5,826 bases of DNA from JADJNW01 sp033761835 (GCA_033761835.1 JANRME010000114.1:1-5826), one strand, 5' to 3'. Shown: positions 1 through 5,577, counted from the stretch's first letter. Notes: generated by a model not told the origin, from the letters alone. Numbers and translations: made by a program.

Positions 1-26
1 AAATCATCTACCGATAAATAATTATC
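1..26 (-). pseudogene. in-frame continuation of the DUF4240-like gene beyond the stop
   Basis: Reading the minus strand without a frame change past the TAA at 27-29 gives DNYLSVDDF and then the window ends. This matches the YFSVDxFLY region expected next in DUF4240 proteins, so it is best read as the separated 3' part of the same gene. Only 26 bases are visible. Whether the frame stays open to the left cannot be seen. Confidence 0.5.
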
Positions 27-356
27 TTACTCATTTCCTAAATAAGCATCGCCATGCGCACGCGTATCCAAATAATATAATTTTTCGGAGAGTTTATCGG
101 CAAATAAATAAATACTGGCGATGGGCATTTGCGACAGAGACTGCACCGCTGATAGTAATTGATCTTTAGTACTTTCCTGTGACCAATCTATTTTATTGAT
201 AATGCGCCAAAAATCAGCATCTGAAAGGAATTCATCGGCCGGCGTCGTATCTTTCAGGCGGAGCTCTACTTCAGCGTCCTTGCCAAATTCTTGCTGCAAT
301 GCTTGAATAAATTGACCATTTAAATCGTCGAGATGAACATTCAAAACTTTAGTCAT
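27..356 (-). CDS. DUF4240-like protein, cut short by an in-frame stop
   Basis: This is a 109-residue protein of unknown function. Residues 1-40 form a charged N-terminal segment that I do not recognise. From about residue 46 (DADFWRIINKIDWSQ) to the end it resembles the N-terminal half of DUF4240 proteins, which start with an FW-[IL]-I motif, run through amphipathic helices and reach an LY-x-LDTR-x-H motif, here LYYLDTRAHGDAY at residues 93-105. Known DUF4240 proteins continue well beyond this point with a YFSVDxFLYxR-type segment. Here the frame stops with TAA at 27-29, yet the next codons in the same frame read DNYLSVDDF up to the window edge. The product is therefore probably a truncated form of a longer gene, through a nonsense mutation or a sequence error. 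The start is the ATG at 354-356, which follows an AT-rich leader and a good promoter. The gene lies 73 bp downstream of the hydrolase in the same direction but has its own promoter. Family assignment is from memory of the motif and is moderately sure. Confidence 0.65.
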   Translation of the reverse strand: MTKVLNVHLDDLNGQFIQALQQEFGKDAEVELRLKDTTPADEFLSDADFWRIINKIDWSQESTKDQLLSAVQSLSQMPIASIYLFADKLSEKLYYLDTRAHGDAYLGNE

Positions 357-378
357 TATATTTATTATTAATGCTTTT

Positions 379-409
379 CAAAATTACATTTTTTTAAGCA
401 AAATAACAA
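379..409 (-). promoter_or_regulatory. Bacteroidota-type promoter for the DUF4240-like gene
   Basis: On the minus strand a perfect TAnnTTTG -7 element (TAATTTTG, plus-strand 379-386) is preceded after 20 bp by TTG (plus-strand CAA, 407-409) as the -33 element. Transcription would start about 15-18 nt before the ATG at 356. This suggests the gene is transcribed independently of the hydrolase upstream. Element recognition is by consensus only. Confidence 0.5.
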
Positions 410-429
410 CTCAAGATGATTATTATACC

Positions 430-1287
430 TTACTTCGCTGCGGCTTCCCAAAACAATTGCTTGATGGTAGCGGGTTCTGAGAACTGAAGCGCGTGGCCGC
501 GGCCAGGCAGGATAATCATGTCCACCAGTGCATTTATTAATTTTTCTTTTGCATAATGCGCATTTTCAGGATAAATTAAATCATCGGCATCGCCTTGAAT
601 AATAAGCACGGGAATCTGAATATCTTCCCAGCATATCATTTTCTCCAACTCTTCTTTATGTGAAAATTTTTCATACGTCGCTAATCTTAAAAATTTTGGA
701 AAAATATATTTAATAATGGGCGTTTTCATTAAATGTGAAATGCCATATACTTTCTCTGCACCTGGTTTTAATGATGCCGATAATAATACTGCCCGATCTG
801 CAATGCCGGGATAATCCATCAGTAGCCGCGCCACGATTGTGCCGCCATAAGATGAACCGATGAGCGTGACGGGTTTGCCGTTATCAATTTGACTAAATAA
901 AGGTCGAATCAACGCTGCTTGTTTTTCCAAATCTGTAACAACTTCTCCAAAATCAGATTTTCCGTAGCCTGGGCGGTCGATGCTTATCATTCTAAAATGT
1001 GATAGAAATAAAGAATCGGTGTAATAATTTGCCCAACTTTTTAATGAACTGGGCGCACCGTGAATAAATACAAGGGTTGGTAAAGTGTCGCTACCTATTT
1101 TTAAATAGCGCATCGTTTGTTTATTAGCTTTATAACGAATAAGTTGCCCTGTAATTTGTTTTCGTTCTAATGGCTCAAACACAGTAGAATCACGGGTATC
1201 CGTGAATCGGCGAATGCCACAACTGGTAAACCCATAAGCAATAAATAATGCAAATATAAAGCCAATGAATAAAGTCTTCTTTTTCAT
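430..1287 (-). CDS. alpha/beta-fold hydrolase lipoprotein
   Basis: This 285-residue hydrolase of the alpha/beta fold has unknown substrate; the family includes esterases, lipases, haloalkane dehalogenases and C-C hydrolases. Residues 1-22 are a lipoprotein-type signal peptide (KKK, a hydrophobic core, then FTSC), so Cys23 is the likely lipidation site. The F in place of the usual L makes the lipobox slightly unorthodox. The core shows the HGAPSS oxyanion region at 76-81, DRPGYGKSD at 104-112, the nucleophile elbow GSSYG at 144-148 (Ser146), the acid in GDADD at 232-236 (probably Asp235) and the His in GRGHA at 262-266 (His265). The triad is complete, so the enzyme should be active, probably anchored in the cell envelope. 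The start is the ATG just before the KKK run. It is divergent from fhs across a 142-bp gap, and nothing nearby hints at its substrate. No convincing promoter was found for it. Confidence 0.88.
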   Translation of the reverse strand: MKKKTLFIGFIFALFIAYGFTSCGIRRFTDTRDSTVFEPLERKQITGQLIRYKANKQTMRYLKIGSDTLPTLVFIHGAPSSLKSWANYYTDSLFLSHFRMISIDRPGYGKSDFGEVVTDLEKQAALIRPLFSQIDNGKPVTLIGSSYGGTIVARLLMDYPGIADRAVLLSASLKPGAEKVYGISHLMKTPIIKYIFPKFLRLATYEKFSHKEELEKMICWEDIQIPVLIIQGDADDLIYPENAHYAKEKLINALVDMIILPGRGHALQFSEPATIKQLFWEAAAK

Positions 1288-1385
1288 AATCTTATCAATT
1301 TGGGTGCGTATTCTTCTAAACGAATTTTAAAACCTTTGATTTTTAACCCCTGAATTTTGAATTTGTTTGTTATTTTTCGGGCGAT

Positions 1386-1398
1386 TGGCAAATTGCCA
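1386..1398. repeat. 13-bp palindrome between divergent genes
   Basis: TGGCAA-A-TTGCCA is a perfect inverted repeat with a one-base centre, located 32 bp before the fhs ATG in the gap between the divergent hydrolase and fhs genes. It could be an operator, but a palindrome of this size is expected about once by chance in a window of this length. Confidence 0.25.
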
Positions 1399-1429
1399 TT
1401 ATCTTTCCTAACCAAATTATAAATAAAGA

Positions 1430-3097
1430 ATGACCGACCTCGACATCGCAAAGTCGGTCACGCTTCAGCCTATCCGCAATATCGCAGCAAAGCTGGGCGT
1501 GACAGAAGATCAATTGGATTACTACGGCCGCTACAAAGCGAAGCTACCGCTCGACCTTATCGACAAGGAGAAAATCGCAAAAAGTAAGCTTATTCTTGTT
1601 TCTGCCATCTCCCCTACCCCTGCGGGCGAAGGCAAAACCACTATGTCTATTGGCTTAGCGGAAGGATTGAACCGGATTGGTAAAAAGACAACGGTGGTAT
1701 TGCGCGAGCCATCGCTGGGTCCGGTTTTTGGCATCAAAGGCGGCGCTACGGGCGGCGGCTATTCTCAGGTATTGCCAATGGAGGATATAAATCTGCATTT
1801 TACAGGCGACTTTGCAGCGATTGAAAAAGCGCATAATTTGCTGGCCGCGCTGATTGACAATAATTTACAAAATACAAAAAATTCGCTGAACCTCGATCCG
1901 CGCACCATCGCCTGGAAACGCGTGATGGATATGAATGACCGCGCTTTGCGCAATGTGATTGTTGGTTTGGGGGGTACTTCGGGCGGTGTGCCTCGTGAGA
2001 CAGGCTTCGATATTACAGCCGCGTCAGAAGTGATGGCTATCCTTTGCCTTTCTGAGAATTTGGAAGATTTAAAACGCCGTCTTGGCAATATTTTCGTGGG
2101 TTTCACCTGGGATAAGCAACCGATTTTTGCGCGCGATCTTAAAGCAAGCGGCGCGATGGCTGCCCTTTTGAAAGATGCGATTCGACCTAATTTGGTGCAA
2201 ACGATTGAAGGCAATCCTGCCATTATCCACGGCGGCCCTTTTGCCAATATTGCGCAAGGTACAAATACCATCATCGCTACCCGCATGGGCTTATCCTTGT
2301 CGGATTACGTGGTCACGGAAGCGGGCTTTGGATTTGATTTGGGTGCAGAAAAATTTATGAATATCAAATGCCGCACGGCTGGGCTTTCGCCAAATGCGAT
2401 TGTAATTGTGGCTACGATCCGAGCATTAAAATATCACGGCGGTGTATCGCTTAAAGAATTACAATTCTCTAATCCTGAAGCAGTTGCGAAAGGTTTTTGC
2501 AATTTGGAAAAACATTTGGAGAATAGTAAATTATATAATGTTCCGGTCGTTGTTGCTATTAATCGTTTTATAAATGATAGTAATGAAGAGATTAATATTT
2601 TAAAAGAAAAATGTAATAAAATGGGTGTGCCGGTTATCCTTGCTGAAGGCTGGGCCAAAGGTGGCGCGGGTACGGAAGAATTGGCACATCAAGTAGCAGC
2701 ATTAGCAGATGTAAATAACACTCCTTTTACACCTTTATACGATTGGAATTGGAGTGTGGAAGAAAAAATCAAAGCCATTGCTACCAAAATTTACGGCGCA
2801 GCTGATGTAGAATACACGCCAAAAGCAAAGATTGATTTGAGAAGAATCGAAAAATTAGGCTTGGCACAGTTGCCTGTCTGCATCGCAAAAACGCAAAAAT
2901 CTTTCTCCGATAATCCTGACTTGATTGGTCGCCCGGAAGGCTTTACCCTGGCGGTTCGAGAGATCGAGATCGCTGCCGGCGCTGGGTTTCTGGTGCCAAT
3001 CACAGGTGAAATGATGCGGATGCCTGGACTACCGAATGTGCCAGCCGCCGAAAACATTGATGTAGATACACAAGGTAATATTACAGGTTTGTTTTAA
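1430..3097 (+). CDS. fhs: formate-tetrahydrofolate ligase
   Basis: This cytoplasmic enzyme makes 10-formyltetrahydrofolate from formate, ATP and tetrahydrofolate, feeding one-carbon units to purine, fMet-tRNA and serine/glycine metabolism. At 555 residues it matches the usual length of monofunctional bacterial enzymes. The P-loop-like PTPAGEGKTT lies at 62-71. REPSLGPVFGIKGGATGGGY covers 92-111, holding family signature 1 (GIKGGATGGGY, 101-111). Signature 2, VATIRALKYHGG, is at 327-338. Lys69 and Arg92 fall where Moorella FTHFS has its catalytic Lys74 and Arg97 (alignment by motif). The C-terminus, with GFLVPITGEMMRMPGLP, is intact. The ATG at 1430 gives the expected N-terminus and follows an A-rich stretch without a Shine-Dalgarno motif, normal for the phylum. 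No other folate gene is adjacent, so it seems to stand alone. Family knowledge allows either direction of the reaction. With no acetogenesis genes in view, an assimilatory role is inferred. Confidence 0.98.
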   Translation: MTDLDIAKSVTLQPIRNIAAKLGVTEDQLDYYGRYKAKLPLDLIDKEKIAKSKLILVSAISPTPAGEGKTTMSIGLAEGLNRIGKKTTVVLREPSLGPVFGIKGGATGGGYSQVLPMEDINLHFTGDFAAIEKAHNLLAALIDNNLQNTKNSLNLDPRTIAWKRVMDMNDRALRNVIVGLGGTSGGVPRETGFDITAASEVMAILCLSENLEDLKRRLGNIFVGFTWDKQPIFARDLKASGAMAALLKDAIRPNLVQTIEGNPAIIHGGPFANIAQGTNTIIATRMGLSLSDYVVTEAGFGFDLGAEKFMNIKCRTAGLSPNAIVIVATIRALKYHGGVSLKELQFSNPEAVAKGFCNLEKHLENSKLYNVPVVVAINRFINDSNEEINILKEKCNKMGVPVILAEGWAKGGAGTEELAHQVAALADVNNTPFTPLYDWNWSVEEKIKAIATKIYGAADVEYTPKAKIDLRRIEKLGLAQLPVCIAKTQKSFSDNPDLIGRPEGFTLAVREIEIAAGAGFLVPITGEMMRMPGLPNVPAAENIDVDTQGNITGLF

Positions 3098-3207
3098 AAA
3101 ACACTTTTTATCCGTTATTGAATTCGTCATTTAGCAGACAATCTAATCTGCACTTTATATTAATTATATCTTGATTTATTTGATTAGATTTACCATAAAA
3201 AATTGCT

Positions 3208-3618
3208 ATGAAAAAAAATCTATTCCATCTGTTCACCATACTCAGCGTTATTGCGCTGCTTACCGTTTTAAATAGTTGTTCGAGTGCCAAGAACACTGCC
3301 TCTGAGAAAAGTGCCGGCGACCCAACAGCTGACTATCAGACGCTCAAAGATTACTTGCGAAGAGACCCTAAAATACAAATCAGAGGTGGCGGCGAAAGCA
3401 TTACGGTAATGATCAGAGGCGCTAATTCCTTTTCTGGGGGCGTAGAACCTGTTTTTATTTTGGATGGAACACCGATTGCTAATTCTTATGTACAAGCTTC
3501 CGCCATTGTAAATGTAAATAATATCAACGCTGTAAAAGTCTTAACGCCAGGGGAAGCCACTGCTCAATTTGGGCAGAGGGGTGAAAACGGTGCGGTTGTT
3601 ATCACAACAAAAAAATAA
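3208..3618 (+). CDS. plug-only TonB-receptor-like lipoprotein
   Basis: This 136-residue secreted lipoprotein has a signal peptide at 1-23 ending in the lipobox LNSC, so Cys24 is the lipidated residue, followed by SS and a short polar linker. Residues 42-135 resemble the plug domain of SusC-type TonB-dependent receptors: YQTLKDYLRRDPKIQIRG at 43-60, VMIRGANSF at 67-75, PVFILDGTPI at 81-90, and INAVKVLTP followed by FGQRGENGAVVITTK up to 135. In full receptors the last motif (YGxRGANGVIxITTK) leads into a barrel of several hundred residues, but here the protein stops right after ITTKK. It is therefore a stand-alone plug, probably at the outer membrane. The role is unknown; partnering with a barrel protein or acting as a decoy or adaptor are guesses. 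The reading frame is intact with both a signal and a stop, so it looks like a real small gene rather than a broken receptor. It is 110 bp downstream of fhs, probably in a separate unit. Confidence 0.85.
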   Translation: MKKNLFHLFTILSVIALLTVLNSCSSAKNTASEKSAGDPTADYQTLKDYLRRDPKIQIRGGGESITVMIRGANSFSGGVEPVFILDGTPIANSYVQASAIVNVNNINAVKVLTPGEATAQFGQRGENGAVVITTKK

Positions 3619-3659
3619 GTAAGATCATTCCAAAATAATCTTTAAAACGAGAAATGGAT

Positions 3660-3687
3660 TCACATCGGACAAAATAATCTGGTGTGA
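3660..3687 (+). terminator. hairpin after the plug lipoprotein gene, possible terminator
   Basis: TCACATCGGA (3660-3669) pairs along all ten positions with TCTGGTGTGA (3678-3687), two of them as G-U, around an 8-base loop. It starts 42 nt after the stop codon. The following bases (GGGTTTAATTTATT) are T-rich but not a clean U tract, so termination is plausible rather than clear. Confidence 0.35.
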
Positions 3688-3757
3688 GGGTTTAATTTAT
3701 TGCCTTTTACTATCTTTATTACATATTCAAATATTAGTATGTAAAGTTTTTATAGAT

Positions 3758-3786
3758 TTTACATCAAGGGTTTTTGTGTATCTTCG
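3758..3786 (+). promoter_or_regulatory. Bacteroidota-type promoter of holA
   Basis: A -7 element TATCTTCG (3779-3786, one base from TAnnTTTG) is preceded after 17 bp by TTTA (3758-3761). The same layout, TTTAC followed by TATCTTTG, occurs before the tRNA-Val gene, which supports it. The expected transcription start falls at about 3790-3793, on or next to the ATG at 3791, so the mRNA would be leaderless or nearly so. Confidence 0.5.
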
Positions 3787-3790
3787 CAGC

Positions 3791-4798
3791 ATGAGCTATC
3801 AGGATATTTTAAAAGAGTTAAAACAAAAAAAATACCGCCCGATATACTTTTTGCACGGTGCGGAGGCTTATTTTATTGACCTTATCTCCAATTATATCGA
3901 GCATGAAATATTAACCGAAACCGAAAAAGCTTTCAATCTCACGGTTTTGTATGGCAAGGAAATCAATCATTTGGCGGTAGTGGACAGTGCGCGGCGCTAC
4001 CCGGTGATGGCAGAACGACAAGTGGTAATCATAAAAGAGGCGCAGGAAATGAAATCTTTGCCGGATTTATTCACTTATATAGAAAAGCCGCTTGATTCGA
4101 CCATTTTAGTGATATGCCATAAGCATAAAACACTGAATCTCAATTCTAAATTTGGCAAATTGCTTAAAGAAAAAGCATTGGTTTTTGACGCTAAAGAATT
4201 ATATGATAATCAAGTGCCGGATTGGATTAAAGATTATCTAAAAGATAAAGGACTAAAAATCAATGCAAATGCAGCTAATTTGATCGCTGAATATCTTGGA
4301 ACCGAATTATCCAAAATTGCGAATGAACTCGACAAGCTTGCACTCAATTTGCCATCAAGTACAGAAATAAATGAAAAACATATAGAAGAAAATATTGGTA
4401 TTAGCAAAGATTACAATGTATTTGAATTACAAAAAGCGCTTGGCGGCCGCGATGTGCTTAAGGCGAATCGAATTGTGCAGTATTTCGCGGATAATCCCCG
4501 CAAAAATCCATTACCCGTAGTGATAGGATCGTTATATAATTTTTTTAGTAAACTTTATATTTTACATTTTGTACGCAATTTGCCGGAAAAAGAGATGATA
4601 GAAGCATTACAACTGCGTTCTGCTTACTTTTTGAAAGATTATCGAGCCGCATTATTACATTTTCCATTACAAAAGACCGAACAAGTTATCGGTTTTTTGA
4701 AAGAATATGATTTAAAATCGAAAGGCGTAGATTTTATTACGACGGGTAAAGAAGACGGCGAATTGCTCAAAGAAATGGTATGGCGAATATTACATTAA
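3791..4798 (+). CDS. holA: DNA polymerase III, delta subunit
   Basis: The delta subunit of the clamp loader opens the beta sliding clamp ring and works with delta' and tau/gamma at the replication fork. From the ATG at 3791 it has 335 residues, normal for the family. FLHGAEAYFID at 20-30 is the degenerate nucleotide-site region at the start of domain I; VDSARRYPVMAERQVVIIKEA at 64-84 and ILVICHKHK at 105-113 are further family landmarks. TELSKIANELDKLAL at 171-185 is the conserved helix of domain II, and about 206-335 form the all-helical C-terminal collar domain. An upstream in-frame GTG at 3776 would add five residues, but it lies at the edge of the promoter's -7 element, and the ATG gives the usual N-terminus (ILKELKQKKYRPIYFLHG). 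It appears monocistronic, followed by tRNA genes with their own promoter. Confidence 0.93.
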   Translation: MSYQDILKELKQKKYRPIYFLHGAEAYFIDLISNYIEHEILTETEKAFNLTVLYGKEINHLAVVDSARRYPVMAERQVVIIKEAQEMKSLPDLFTYIEKPLDSTILVICHKHKTLNLNSKFGKLLKEKALVFDAKELYDNQVPDWIKDYLKDKGLKINANAANLIAEYLGTELSKIANELDKLALNLPSSTEINEKHIEENIGISKDYNVFELQKALGGRDVLKANRIVQYFADNPRKNPLPVVIGSLYNFFSKLYILHFVRNLPEKEMIEALQLRSAYFLKDYRAALLHFPLQKTEQVIGFLKEYDLKSKGVDFITTGKEDGELLKEMVWRILH

Positions 4799-4827
4799 TT
4801 GATTCCGTTTAATTATACAAAACAGGA

Positions 4828-4857
4828 TTTACAAAACCAAAAAAAATTGTATCTTTG
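4828..4857 (+). promoter_or_regulatory. promoter of the tRNA-Val gene
   Basis: A perfect -7 element TATCTTTG (4850-4857) follows TTTA (4828-4831) after 18 bp, in a 94-bp gap after holA. Predicted initiation at about 4863-4866 would give a pre-tRNA leader of roughly 27-30 nt before 4893. tRNA-Pro, 118 nt further on and without a clear promoter of its own, may be co-transcribed. Confidence 0.6.
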
Positions 4858-4892
4858 CACTCGCTCAAAAAAATAGCAGCATTAACATCAGA

Positions 4893-4967
4893 GGTCATTT
4901 AGCTCAGTTGGTTTAGAGCGCCGCTTTGACAGAGCGGAGGTCACTGGTTCGAATCCAGTAATGACCA
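4893..4967 (+). tRNA. tRNA-Val (anticodon GAC)
   Basis: The cloverleaf is complete. The acceptor stem GGTCATT/AATGACC is perfectly paired. The D stem is GCTC/GAGC. The anticodon stem CCGCT/AGCGG carries loop TTGACAG with anticodon GAC at 4928-4930. The variable loop is AGGTC, and the T arm is ACTGG-TTCGAAT-CCAGT. The discriminator base is A4967. CCA is not encoded (CTT follows), so it must be added after transcription. It reads the valine codons GUC and GUU. Confidence 0.97.
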
Positions 4968-5085
4968 CTTGAGACATCAAAGATAGGATTTGTAAAGAGT
5001 TGTATGAGAATCATAACAAAATATCAAGAATGCAGCTAAACATGATTTTGTTTATTATACAGTTTTCTTGGATGCACTTAATATT

Positions 5086-5159
5086 CGGGGTGTAGCGCAG
5101 CCTGGTAGCGTACACGTCTGGGGGGCGTGTGGTCGCAGGTTCAAATCCTGTCACCCCGA
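5086..5159 (+). tRNA. tRNA-Pro (anticodon GGG)
   Basis: The acceptor stem CGGGGTG/CACCCCG has the C1-G72 pair typical of bacterial tRNA-Pro. The D stem is GCGC/GCGT. The anticodon stem CACGT/GCGTG carries loop CTGGGGG with anticodon GGG at 5120-5122. The T arm is GCAGG-TTCAAAT-CCTGT and the discriminator is A5159. CCA is not encoded. It reads the proline codons CCC and CCU. It lies 118 nt after tRNA-Val; no promoter in that gap matches the consensus well, so it may share the tRNA-Val transcript. Its 3' end borders the accessory-looking stretch to the right, a typical position for integration sites. Confidence 0.97.
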
Positions 5160-5183
5160 CACTTTAAAAAAGTTGATTTTCAG

Positions 5184-5212
5184 AAGGTTGTGTAAAATGC
5201 ACAACCTTTTTT
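5184..5212 (+). terminator. intrinsic terminator after tRNA-Pro
   Basis: AAGGTTGTG (5184-5192) pairs perfectly with CACAACCTT (5200-5208) around a 7-base loop, and a T6 tract (5207-5212) follows. It sits 25 nt after the mature tRNA end, the expected place for ending the tRNA transcript. Confidence 0.85.
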
Positions 5213-5231
5213 ATTTCAATTTTCCCCATCC

Positions 5232-5252
5232 GGTGTACAAATGGTGTACAAA
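5232..5252 (+). repeat. tandem GGTGTACAAA repeat near tRNA-Pro
   Basis: GGTGTACAAA occurs at 5232-5241 and again at 5243-5252, with one T between them (11-bp period, about one helical turn). Each copy contains the palindrome TGTACA. It lies 73 bp after tRNA-Pro. A recombinase or regulator binding site is possible, but no integrase gene is visible. Confidence 0.55.
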
Positions 5253-5324
5253 ATCAGGCAGAAAGAATTGTTAAAGTACGCGAAAAAATTGCCCTGAAGT
5301 TTAAATTTTTTTCCATTTTTAAGG

Positions 5325-5345
5325 CTGTTATCACTTGATAATCAG
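5325..5345. repeat. interrupted palindrome
   Basis: TTATCA (5328-5333) and TGATAA (5336-5341) are perfect inverted arms around CT. They are flanked by CTG on the left and CAG on the right, offset by one extra T, giving a 21-bp inverted repeat with one bulge. There is no poly-T tract, so an operator-like DNA site fits better than a terminator. The function is unknown. Confidence 0.35.
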
Positions 5346-5370
5346 TTTTCAATGTACTAATTTGCAACGG

Positions 5371-5399
5371 ATTATAATTATACCACGTGGAATTGAAAT
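5371..5399 (+). repeat. diverged CRISPR-like repeat, copy 1
   Basis: This 29-nt unit begins ATTATAAT, has TACC in the middle and ends GGAATTGAAAT. It matches copy 2 (5445-5474) at 24 of 30 aligned columns, with one gap. The length near 30 nt and the ATTGAAAT tail are typical of a class of CRISPR repeats common with type I-B and type III systems in Bacteroidota, from general knowledge. The tail sets the array direction left to right, so a leader would lie to the left. It is not a proven array, because only two diverged copies exist. Confidence 0.5.
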
Positions 5400-5408
5400 C
5401 TTAAACTA

Positions 5409-5441
5409 AAGCGTCCTACGACTCGGAGTCGTAGGACGCTT
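5409..5441. repeat. perfect 16-bp-arm inverted repeat (hairpin)
   Basis: The left arm 5409-5424 (AAGCGTCCTACGACTC) and right arm 5426-5441 are exact reverse complements with a single G between them. As RNA or single-stranded DNA this would be a 15-bp stem with a CGG loop. It is far more GC-rich than its surroundings and lacks a following T tract, so it is not a standard terminator. It occupies the centre of the interval between the two CRISPR-like repeats. A REP-like mobile palindrome is a possible reading. Confidence 0.85.
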
Positions 5442-5444
5442 ATA

Positions 5445-5474
5445 ATTATAATCGTACCTCACCGGAATTGAAAT
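5445..5474 (+). repeat. diverged CRISPR-like repeat, copy 2
   Basis: This 30-nt unit begins ATTATAATCGTACC and ends GGAATTGAAAT. The interval from copy 1 is 45 nt, longer than most spacers used with 30-nt repeats, and most of it is the perfect hairpin. An alternative alignment pairs the exact 11-mer TTATAATTATA at 5372-5382 and 5440-5450, implying a 7-nt length difference inside the unit. The GGAATTGAAAT ends are identical in both. Confidence 0.5.
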
Positions 5475-5555
5475 GGCATAATGATTAATAAGCCACCTAT
5501 TATCATTTCTTTTTAATCTCAGCAGCCCGGAACGAATCATCAGATAAAAATCTTC

Positions 5556-5577
5556 TTATAAAATTTATTATAAAATT
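5556..5577 (+). repeat. AT-rich tandem repeat, 12-bp period
   Basis: TTATAAAATT occurs at 5556-5565 and again at 5568-5577, just before and overlapping the -33 element of the promoter at 5576-5607. It could act as an AT-rich upstream element, or be simple low-complexity sequence. Confidence 0.4.

Noticed and set aside
1765..2286. 173-codon frame on the minus strand opposite fhs
   Set aside because: It lies wholly inside fhs, and its basic, Pro/Arg/Ile-rich translation is typical of an antisense shadow. The other minus-strand frames at 1531-1737, 2069-2257, 2434-2658 and 2791-3057 and the plus-strand frame at 2175-2360 were rejected for the same reason.
3134..3151. GCAGA/TCTGC hairpin after fhs as a terminator
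   Set aside because: A five-base stem with an 8-base loop and no T tract is too weak to call.
3108..3495. Minus-strand frames at 3108-3296 and 3268-3495
   Set aside because: They overlap the plug lipoprotein gene or its leader, have no recognisable domain, and the sense-strand gene is clearly the real one.
3631..3680. CAAAATAATCT repeated at 3631-3641 and 3670-3680
   Set aside because: Only two copies of a low-complexity AT-rich 11-mer; the second falls within the hairpin loop. Likely chance.
3776..3790. GTG start giving holA five extra residues
   Set aside because: These bases overlap the predicted -7 element TATCTTCG, and the ATG at 3791 gives the family-typical N-terminus.
5015..5052. 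AACAAAAT/ATTTTGTT inverted repeat between the two tRNA genes
   Set aside because: All but two pairs are A-T and the loop is 22 nt, so it would be unstable and is probably chance.
5068..5274. Forward 68-codon frame with GVAQPGSVHVWGACGRRFKS
   Set aside because: It runs straight through the tRNA-Pro gene; this peptide is the usual artefact of translating a tRNA. It also starts at a TTG and covers the terminator.
5371..5474. Calling this a confirmed active CRISPR array
   Set aside because: Only two diverged copies, one 45-nt interval that is itself a perfect palindrome, and no cas genes in the window. Reported as CRISPR-like repeats only.
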